From Streptosporangiaceae bacterium (GTDB taxonomy: Bacteria > Actinomycetota > Actinomycetes > Streptosporangiales > Streptosporangiaceae), in contig JASHTQ010000088.1 of NCBI GenBank assembly GCA_030040475.1, forward strand, positions 1-5,346: 5,346 nt of DNA, in the 5' to 3' direction. Made by a program: the position numbers and the translations under genes. Positions 1 through 4,362 of this stretch are shown here, piece after piece; the stretch's first letter is position 1, and the number at the start of each line of letters is the position of its first letter. The notes beneath the pieces are model-generated. The model was not told the origin of the DNA, did not search any database, and saw only the letters and a list, made by a program, of their open reading frames with translations.

Positions 1-30
1 TCTGGCTCCGGTTCTGGCTCCGGTTCTGGT
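1..30 (+). repeat. 12-bp tandem repeat encoding a Ser-Gly run inside aceE
   Basis: The unit TCTGGCTCCGGT occurs twice in perfect tandem, followed by a partial TCTGGT. In the aceE frame it reads SGSGSGSGSG. The array touches the window edge, so its full length is unknown. The codons TCT, TCC and GGT contrast with the TCG/GGC preference elsewhere, consistent with recent copying of a short unit rather than selection on each codon. It lies immediately before AQAQILASG, the first conserved strand of the C-terminal domain, so it probably forms a flexible surface loop or linker. Confidence 0.85.
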
Positions 31-522
31 GCGCAGGCCCAGATCCTGGCCTCCGGGGTGGCGCTGCGGCAGGCGCTCACGGCCCAGGAGATGCTGGCGG
101 CGGACTGGGGCGTGTCCGCCGACGTCTGGTCGGCCACGTCCTGGACCGAGCTGCGGCGCGAGGCGCTGGCCTGCGAGTCGTGGAACGTGGCCCATCCGGA
201 CTCGCCCGCGCGGGTGCCGTTCGTGAGCTCGGCGCTTGCCGACACGTCCGGTCCCGTGGTGGCGGTGTCGGACTGGATCAAGGCCGTGCCCGACCAGATC
301 GCTCGCTGGGTGCCCGGGTCGTTCACCTCGCTCGGCACGGACGGGTTCGGCTTCTCCGACACCCGGCCGGCGGCGCGGCGGTTCTTCCGCGTCGACGCCG
401 AGTGGATCACGGTCGCGGTGCTGTGGGAACTGGCCCGCAGCGGGCGGGTGGACCATGGCCTGCCAGCCCAGGCGATCGCCAGGTACCGGCTTGACCTCCC
501 GGTGAGCGAGTCGCTCGGCTAG
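1..522 (+). CDS. aceE: Pyruvate dehydrogenase E1 component (homodimeric AceE type), C-terminal fragment
   Basis: Only the last 173 residues are present; the reading frame is open from base 1 and ends with TAG at 520-522. AceE is the thiamine-diphosphate-dependent E1 subunit of the cytoplasmic pyruvate dehydrogenase complex, which decarboxylates pyruvate and passes the acetyl group to E2. The fragment is the third, transketolase C-terminal-like domain. Characteristic strings are ILASGVALRQ, DVWSATSWTELRREAL, the segment around WNVAHPD and RVPFV, and GTDGFGFSDTR followed by RRFFRVDAE; these parallel the E. coli AceE tail (LLGSG, SVTSFTEL, WNMLHP, LGTDGFGRSD). The thiamine-binding and pyrimidine-binding domains lie upstream of the window. 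The fragment opens with a Ser-Gly run just before the first recognisable strand, which is unusual. fasR begins 27 bp downstream with no clear terminator between, so read-through is possible. The GTG at 58 is internal to the conserved domain and is not the gene start. Confidence 0.95.
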   Translation, partial: SGSGSGSGSGAQAQILASGVALRQALTAQEMLAADWGVSADVWSATSWTELRREALACESWNVAHPDSPARVPFVSSALADTSGPVVAVSDWIKAVPDQIARWVPGSFTSLGTDGFGFSDTRPAARRFFRVDAEWITVAVLWELARSGRVDHGLPAQAIARYRLDLPVSESLG

Positions 523-530
523 GGGCCGGT

Positions 531-538
531 AAGGAGGT
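531..538 (+). promoter_or_regulatory. Ribosome binding site of fasR
   Basis: AAGGAGGT is a perfect match to the anti-Shine-Dalgarno core. It lies about 11-12 bases before the GTG at 550. This is slightly long, but it is the only good site in the 27-bp gap and it supports GTG 550 over the later in-frame GTG at 598. Confidence 0.75.
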
Positions 539-549
539 CGGTCAGGGCG

Positions 550-1734
550 GTGAAGGCGGTCACCGGGGCGGCGCGGCCGCGGGTCGACGCGGAGACGGTG
601 CGGCGGATCGAGCGGGCGACAGGGGCGCTCGGCACCGCGGCGATGGCCGCCATGGACGAGCGGCTGCCGTGGTTCCGCAAGATGTCGGCGGAGAACCGGT
701 CCTGGCTTGGCCTGGTCGCGCAGGCGGGCATCGCCGCGTTCCTCGACTGGATCAGGCACCCGGAGCGGAACCGGCCCGCGGTCACCGAGGTGTTCGGCAC
801 CGCGCCCCGCGAGCTGGCCCGAGCGGTCAGCCTGCAGCACGCGGTCGAGATGGTGCGGGTCATCATCGACGTGGTGGAGGCCCAGGTCGACGAGCTTGCC
901 GCGCCCGGCGGGGAGGCGGAGCTCCGGGAGGCCGTGCTGATCTACGCCAGGGAGATCGCGTTCAGCGCGGCCCAGGTGTACGCGCGCACCGCCGAGGCTC
1001 GCGGCGCGTGGGACGCGCGGCTGGAGGCGCTCGTCGTGGACTCCCTGGTGCGCGGCGAGGCCGAGGAGTCGCTGCACTCGTGGGCCTCGGCGCTGAACTG
1101 GTCGTCCTCCCCCGTCGCGGTCATCGTCGGCACGATCGACGGCGAGGAGCCCGAGCCGCTCATCGACGAGCTCCGCGGCCTGGCCAGGCGGGCCCGGCTC
1201 GACCTGCTCGCGGGCGTGCAGGGCGGCAGGCTGATCCTGGTCCTCGGCGGCGCCGACGACCCCATCGCCGCCGCCGAGCGGTTCACCGGGCGGTTCGGGC
1301 CCGGGCCGGTCATCGTCGGCCCCCTGGTCCGTGACCTGCGCGCCGCGTCGGTCTCGGCGCGAGCGGCCATCGCCGGGCTGCGGGCCGCCGTGGCGTGGCC
1401 GGACGCGCCCCGGCCGATCGGCGCGGACGATCTGCTTCCCGAGCGGGCGCTCGACGGCGATCCCGACGCCAGGGCCGCGCTGATCAGCGATGTCTACGAG
1501 CCGCTGCTCGGCGGCGGCCAGGCCCTTCTCGACACCCTGACCACCTACCTGGAGCAGGGTTCCTCGCTCGAGGCCACGGCACGGCTGCTGTTCGTGCACC
1601 CGAACACGGTCCGCTACCGGCTGCGCCGGGTGGCCGAGCTGACCGACTACACGCCGTCGGTCGGCCGGGACGGCTTCACCCTGTGGGTAGCCGTCGTCGT
1701 CGGCCGACTCGCCGCAAGAGGGAGCGGTGGGTAA
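550..1734 (+). CDS. fasR: PucR/CdaR-family transcriptional regulator, FasR-like activator of fatty acid synthesis
   Basis: The product is 394 residues from a GTG start placed by the AAGGAGGT site. Residues about 10-150 are a helical N-terminal region resembling the RsbRD-type N-terminal domain of this family, including LPWFRKMSAENRSWLGLVAQ. Residues about 155-290 resemble the GGDEF-like middle domain of CdaR-type regulators. Residues 326-365 are the PucR C-terminal helix-turn-helix, with the hallmark HPNTVRYRLRRV at 350-361, followed by FTLWVAVVVGRL. No membrane segment or signal peptide is seen. In Streptomyces coelicolor the regulator FasR in this position binds the fabDHPF promoter and activates it; M. 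tuberculosis has a homologue at the same place (Rv2242). By synteny this gene probably does the same through the 1735-1848 gap. The ligand is not evident from the sequence. Family identity is firm; the FasR role rests on synteny. Confidence 0.92.
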   Translation: MKAVTGAARPRVDAETVRRIERATGALGTAAMAAMDERLPWFRKMSAENRSWLGLVAQAGIAAFLDWIRHPERNRPAVTEVFGTAPRELARAVSLQHAVEMVRVIIDVVEAQVDELAAPGGEAELREAVLIYAREIAFSAAQVYARTAEARGAWDARLEALVVDSLVRGEAEESLHSWASALNWSSSPVAVIVGTIDGEEPEPLIDELRGLARRARLDLLAGVQGGRLILVLGGADDPIAAAERFTGRFGPGPVIVGPLVRDLRAASVSARAAIAGLRAAVAWPDAPRPIGADDLLPERALDGDPDARAALISDVYEPLLGGGQALLDTLTTYLEQGSSLEATARLLFVHPNTVRYRLRRVAELTDYTPSVGRDGFTLWVAVVVGRLAARGSGG

Positions 1735-1750
1735 CGCTACGATAACATCC

Positions 1751-1764
1751 TGCTGAACCGTATT
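1751..1764 (+). repeat. Imperfect direct repeat, copy 1 (second copy at 1801-1814)
   Basis: TGCTGAACCGTATT here and TGCTGTCCGGTATT at 1801-1814 agree at 11 of 14 positions and start exactly 50 bp apart, close to five helical turns. Both lie in the low-GC fasR-fabD gap. They could be paired binding sites on one DNA face for a dimeric regulator, but the match is short and may be chance. Confidence 0.35.
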
Positions 1765-1780
1765 TGTGGGAACCCTACAA
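1764..1780. promoter_or_regulatory. Imperfect palindrome, candidate FasR operator
   Basis: Arms TTGTGGG and CCTACAA are complementary at 6 of 7 positions around a 3-bp AAC spacer. The element is 17 bp, a size typical of dimeric regulator sites, and lies 69 bp before the fabD start codon. It is the most symmetric AT-containing element in the gap. Assignment to FasR is inference from position only. Confidence 0.4.
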
Positions 1781-1800
1781 GATCATTCAGCGGAGTTTCG

Positions 1801-1814
1801 TGCTGTCCGGTATT
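1801..1814 (+). repeat. Imperfect direct repeat, copy 2
   Basis: TGCTGTCCGGTATT is the partner of the copy at 1751-1764, with 11 of 14 identities. It overlaps the ATTCAG string at 1812-1817, which also occurs at 1785-1790. Confidence 0.35.
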
Positions 1815-1829
1815 CAGGTGGCGGACTCC

Positions 1830-1843
1830 TACAGGGCACTGTA
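1830..1843. promoter_or_regulatory. Perfect palindrome TACAG-GGCA-CTGTA just before fabD
   Basis: Five-base arms TACAG and CTGTA flank GGCA and end 5 bases before the fabD ATG. In RNA it would form a small hairpin that takes in the AGGG at 1833-1836, one of only two weak Shine-Dalgarno candidates. In DNA it could be a second operator half-set, since CCTACA occurs both here (1828-1833) and in the 1764-1780 palindrome. Which level it acts at, if any, is open. Confidence 0.35.
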
Positions 1844-1848
1844 AAGGG

Positions 1849-3048
1849 ATGCTTATCATCACCGCCCCCGGGCAGGGTGCGCAGACGCCGGGTTTCCTCG
1901 CCCCGTGGCTGGAACTGCCCGGCGTGGCCGAGTGTCTCGGCGCGGCCTCCGAGCTGACAGGCCGCGACCTCATCAGGCTCGGCACCACCGGCGGCGCGGA
2001 GGAGATCACCGACACCGCCGTGGCGCAGCCGCTGCTCGTTGCGGCCGGGATCGCCGCGGCCGCGGCACTGGCCGGATCGCGCGGCGAGGTTCCCGCCGAC
2101 ATCGCCGCCGGGCACAGCGTCGGCGAGCTGACGGCGGGGGTGCTCGCCGGAGTGATCGGCGCGGACGACGCCATACGCCTTGTCCGGGTGCGCGGCGAGG
2201 CGATGGCGGCGGCCGCCGCGGCCGAGCCGACCGGGATGACCGCGGTCCTCGGCGGAGACGAGGAGACCGTGCTCGCGGCGATCGCGCGGCACGGCCTGAC
2301 CCCAGCGAACGTCAACGGCGCGGGGCAGATCGTGGCCGCGGGCACGATGGCAGAGCTCGAGGCCTTCGCCGCCGACCCGCCGCCGGGTGCCCGGCTGCGC
2401 TCGCTGGCGGTGGCCGGGGCTTTCCACACACGGCACATGGCGCCGGCTGTCGCGGCCCTCCGCGATGCCGCCGCCGGGGTGGCGGCCAAGGACCCGGCGA
2501 TCAGGCTGCTTTCCAACGCAGACGGCGCGGCGGTCGGCACCGGCCAGGAGTGGCTGGGCCGGATCGTCGCCCAGGTGGCCGCCCCGGTGCGCTGGGACCT
2601 GTGTATGGCCACGATGGCGGACCTCGGCGTGACCGCGCTGATCGAACTCCCGCCCGCCGGCACGCTGACCGGCCTGGCCAGGCGGGCGCTGCCCGGCATC
2701 GCGGTGACCGCGGTCAAGACGCCCGATCAGCTCGACGCCGCGCGGGCCGTGATCGAGGAGCACCTGTCCGAGCCGGTGCTGAACGGCGCCGGCCACCAGC
2801 CCGAGTGGCGGCTCATCGTCGCGCCGACCTCGGGAACGTTCCGGTCTCCCGACGGCAGGACCGATACGGCCGCGACCGGGGCCGTGGTCGCGTTGAGCAC
2901 TGACCTCGGCACGATCATCGCCCGCGGCGGCCAGCGGCCGGTCACCGTGCCCTGGTCGGCCGAGATCATCGAATGGCTGGTGGAGGACGGGGATCCGGTC
3001 AGCGAGGGCCAGCCACTTGTCCGCGTCGAGCCCAGGGATGGCGCATGA
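1849..3048 (+). CDS. fabD: Malonyl-CoA:ACP transacylase with an extra C-terminal lipoyl-like domain
   Basis: FabD transfers malonyl from malonyl-CoA to the phosphopantetheine of AcpP, supplying the extender unit of FAS II in the cytoplasm. The ATG at 1849 gives MLIITAPGQGAQTPGF, matching the actinobacterial FabD N-terminus; no upstream in-frame start is available in the gap. Visible motifs are GQGAQ (8-12), Q60, the nucleophile elbow GHSVGE with Ser90, the carboxylate-binding Arg115 in RGEAM, NVNGAGQ (154-160) and catalytic His193 in GAFHTRHM. The transacylase part ends near residue 305, whereas the usual length is about 305-316. The remaining residues, about 317-396, resemble a biotinyl/lipoyl carrier domain and contain no lysine. 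Shine-Dalgarno signals are weak (AAAGGG abuts the ATG; AGGG lies 12 bases away). The TGA overlaps the fabH start. Enzyme identity is near certain; the appendage's role is unknown. Confidence 0.97.
   Translation: MLIITAPGQGAQTPGFLAPWLELPGVAECLGAASELTGRDLIRLGTTGGAEEITDTAVAQPLLVAAGIAAAAALAGSRGEVPADIAAGHSVGELTAGVLAGVIGADDAIRLVRVRGEAMAAAAAAEPTGMTAVLGGDEETVLAAIARHGLTPANVNGAGQIVAAGTMAELEAFAADPPPGARLRSLAVAGAFHTRHMAPAVAALRDAAAGVAAKDPAIRLLSNADGAAVGTGQEWLGRIVAQVAAPVRWDLCMATMADLGVTALIELPPAGTLTGLARRALPGIAVTAVKTPDQLDAARAVIEEHLSEPVLNGAGHQPEWRLIVAPTSGTFRSPDGRTDTAATGAVVALSTDLGTIIARGGQRPVTVPWSAEIIEWLVEDGDPVSEGQPLVRVEPRDGA
2797..3036 (+). other. Degenerate biotinyl/lipoyl-like domain fused to FabD (residues 317-396)
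   Basis: Two similar halves can be read: LIVAPTSGTF with DGRTDTAATGAVVAL, then PVTVPWSAEIIEW with LVEDGDPVSEGQPLVRV. The second half closely follows the carrier-domain pattern of AP-x-x-G, then V-x-x-GD-x-V-x-x-GQ-x-L. The hairpin that should carry the modified lysine (EAMKM in biotin carriers, ETDKA in lipoyl domains) is replaced by sequence around IIARGGQRP (residues 356-364), and there is no lysine anywhere after Lys290. It therefore cannot be biotinylated or lipoylated in the usual way. Possible roles, all inferred, are docking to acetyl-CoA carboxylase, to ACP, or dimerisation. The reading frame is continuous with FabD, with a linker around SEPVLNGAGHQPE. Confidence 0.75.
3034..3038 (+). 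promoter_or_regulatory. Ribosome binding site of fabH, inside fabD
   Basis: AGGGA lies 6 bases before the ATG at 3045. This and the ATGA stop-start overlap favour ATG 3045 over the in-frame GTG at 2973, which would add 24 arginine- and glycine-rich residues unlike the family. Confidence 0.65.
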
Positions 3049-4022
3049 GGTCCTTCACCCCGCCGTTCGCGCCCGCAGGCGGCGCCCGGATCTTGTCGTT
3101 CGGCGGCTACCAGCCGGGCAACGTCGTCACCAACGACGACCTGGCCGCCATGGTGGACACGAGCGATGAGTGGATCCGCAGCCGGGTCGGCATCGTCAGC
3201 CGCCGGTTCGCCGGCCCGGATGAGAGCGTGACCGACATGGCCGTCGTGGCGGGCGGCAAGGCGCTGGCCGCGAGCGGCCTGTCCCCCGCCGACATCGACC
3301 TGGTCATCGTGGCCACCTGCAGCACCGAGGGGTCGCTGCCGAACGTCTCGGCGATCGTCGCGCACCGGCTCGGCATCGTCGCGCCCGGCGCCTACGACGT
3401 CAACGCCGCGTGCGCGGGCTTCTGCTACGCGCTCGCCAGCGCGTCGGACTCCATCCGGGCGGGAAGCGCACGGCACGTGCTGGTGATCGGGGCGGAGAAG
3501 ATGACCGCCTGGATCGACTTCACCGACCGTTCCACCTGCATCATCTTCGCGGACGGCGCCGGCGCCGCGGTGGTCGGCCCGGTACCGGACGGCGAACCGC
3601 CGGGCATCGGGCCGGTGGTGTGGGGAAGCGCAGGGGACATGGGTCACAACATCACGATCGCGGACCGCAACTCCTTCCTGTGGCAGGAGGGCCAGACCGT
3701 GTTCCGCTGGGCCACCACCGCCATGCACCCGATCGCGGCGCAGGCGTGCGAGCGAGCGGGCATCGAGGTGAGCGACCTGGCGGTGTTCGTCCCGCACCAG
3801 GCGAACCTGCGGATCGTCGAGTCGATCGCGCGCAAGCTCGGCGTGCCGCGGGAACGGGTGGCGGACGACATCGTGCACGCGGGCAACACGTCTTCGGCGT
3901 CGATTCCGCTCGCGCTCTCCCGGATGGCCGAGCGCGGCGACCTCAAGCCGGGTTCCGCCGCGCTGCTGCTCGGGTTCGGCGCGGGGCTGTGCTACGCGGC
4001 GCAGGTGATCACGGTACCCTAG
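3045..4022 (+). CDS. fabH: Beta-ketoacyl-ACP synthase III
   Basis: FabH starts fatty acid chains by condensing an acyl-CoA primer with malonyl-ACP. From ATG 3045 the product is 325 residues, normal for the family. The catalytic triad is Cys123 in NAACAGF, His251 in VPHQANLRI and Asn281 in AGNTSSASIPLAL. Other hallmarks are TSDEWIRSR (Trp43 and Arg47 at the CoA site), DRSTCIIFADGAGA and the C-terminal GFGAGLCYAAQV. The position matching E. coli Phe87, which limits primer size, appears to be Leu98 in TEGSLPN, so primers larger than acetyl, including branched ones, are plausible but not proven. The usual RTGI motif reads RVGI. Start overlaps the fabD stop as ATGA, implying coupled translation. 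Members of the same fold that make other ketides exist, but the position between fabD and acpP makes the housekeeping role very likely. Confidence 0.97.
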   Translation: MRSFTPPFAPAGGARILSFGGYQPGNVVTNDDLAAMVDTSDEWIRSRVGIVSRRFAGPDESVTDMAVVAGGKALAASGLSPADIDLVIVATCSTEGSLPNVSAIVAHRLGIVAPGAYDVNAACAGFCYALASASDSIRAGSARHVLVIGAEKMTAWIDFTDRSTCIIFADGAGAAVVGPVPDGEPPGIGPVVWGSAGDMGHNITIADRNSFLWQEGQTVFRWATTAMHPIAAQACERAGIEVSDLAVFVPHQANLRIVESIARKLGVPRERVADDIVHAGNTSSASIPLALSRMAERGDLKPGSAALLLGFGAGLCYAAQVITVP

Positions 4023-4029
4023 CCGCGCT

Positions 4030-4053
4030 CCTGCCCGGCCGTGTCCGGGCAGG
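4030..4053 (+). promoter_or_regulatory. Intercistronic hairpin 1 between fabH and acpP
   Basis: CCTGCCCGG (4030-4038) and CCGGGCAGG (4045-4053) form a perfect 9-bp stem with a 6-base CCGTGT loop, starting 8 bases after the fabH stop. No U-rich tail follows, so it is not a canonical intrinsic terminator. It may protect or process the message, or attenuate in part. Confidence 0.65.
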
Positions 4054-4057
4054 GCCA

Positions 4058-4072
4058 GCCCCGCCACGGGGC
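4058..4072 (+). promoter_or_regulatory. Intercistronic hairpin 2 between fabH and acpP
   Basis: GCCCCG and CGGGGC form a perfect 6-bp stem around CCA. Its 3' arm overlaps a second copy of GGGCAG (4069-4074), which could instead pair with CTGCCC of hairpin 1. After it the leader turns C/A-rich and looks unstructured up to the acpP ribosome site. Confidence 0.5.
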
Positions 4073-4096
4073 AGTCACACCACACCCCTTCACGAC

Positions 4097-4102
4097 AAGG
4101 AG
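4097..4102 (+). promoter_or_regulatory. Strong ribosome binding site of acpP
   Basis: AAGGAG lies 8 bases before the ATG in an open C/A-rich leader. It is the best combination of match and spacing in the window, fitting the need for excess ACP over the enzymes that share it. Confidence 0.8.
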
Positions 4103-4110
4103 CAACCGCA

Positions 4111-4362
4111 ATGACAGACCAGGAGATCCTCGCCGGGCTCGGAGAAATCGTCGAAGAGATCGCCGGCGTGCCCGCCGACGAGGTGACGCCGAACAAGAGC
4201 TTCGTCGAGGACCTCGACATCGACTCGCTGTCGATGGTGGAGATCGCCGTGGCCGCGCAGGACAAGTTCGGCGTCGAGATCCCCGACGACCAGCTGAAGG
4301 ACCTCGCCACCGTCCAGGACGTGGTGAACTACGTGGCCAAGAACTCGGAGGGTTCGGCGTGA
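4111..4362 (+). CDS. acpP: Acyl carrier protein
   Basis: This 83-residue acidic, helical protein carries the growing acyl chain in FAS II. The phosphopantetheine attachment site is Ser39 in the motif DIDSLSMVE (36-44), at the start of helix II. FGVEIPDDQLKDLATVQDVVNYV forms the expected helix III to IV region (split here as residues 53-75). Length and acidity are normal for a discrete ACP. A phosphopantetheinyl transferase encoded elsewhere would be needed for activation. It is preceded by two hairpins and a strong ribosome site, suggesting separate control of dosage, and its TGA overlaps the fabF GTG. The operon position makes it the housekeeping ACP, not a polyketide ACP; M. tuberculosis AcpM is the positional counterpart but has a long C-terminal extension that this protein lacks. 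Confidence 0.98.
   Translation: MTDQEILAGLGEIVEEIAGVPADEVTPNKSFVEDLDIDSLSMVEIAVAAQDKFGVEIPDDQLKDLATVQDVVNYVAKNSEGSA
4347..4352 (+). promoter_or_regulatory. Ribosome binding site of fabF, inside acpP
   Basis: GGAGGG lies 6 bases before the GTG at 4359. It supports this start within the GTGA overlap with the acpP stop. Confidence 0.7.

Larger units (their letters stand above)
1735..1848 (+). promoter_or_regulatory. fasR-fabD intergenic region, likely FAS operon promoter and operator
   Basis: This 114-bp gap has 60 G/C bases (about 53%), far below the surrounding coding DNA, which suits a promoter. A possible -10 element TACGAT (1738-1743) fits TAnnnT but has no convincing -35, as might be expected of an activator-dependent promoter; its assignment is weak. 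The gap also holds the palindromes at 1764-1780 and 1830-1843 and the direct repeats at 1751 and 1801. S. coelicolor FasR is known to bind the fabD promoter, so FasR binding here is a reasonable inference. No small gene is visible. Confidence 0.6.

Noticed and set aside
1737..2717. A 326-residue open frame on the - strand opposite fabD
   Set aside because: Its Ser/Ala/Pro-rich composition mirrors the complement of biased fabD codons; no recognisable domain is seen.
2973..3044. Upstream in-frame GTG start for fabH
   Set aside because: It would add 24 Arg/Gly-rich residues inside the fabD tail. The ATG at 3045 has a ribosome site, an ATGA overlap and a family-like N-terminus.
2755..3048. Frameshift or assembly error producing the long FabD tail
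   Set aside because: The tail keeps third-position GC bias, shows an ordered carrier-like pattern, and ends in an exact ATGA overlap with fabH, so it looks like genuine coding sequence.
4030..4053. Intrinsic terminator after fabH
   Set aside because: The stem is strong but has no U-run, and acpP and fabF continue the same pathway, so full termination here is unlikely.
2727..4310. A 527-residue open frame on the - strand across fabD, fabH and acpP
   Set aside because: It lies opposite three genes with intact catalytic motifs, reads as Arg/Gly/Ala/His-rich low-complexity sequence, and is the usual by-product of high-GC codon bias.
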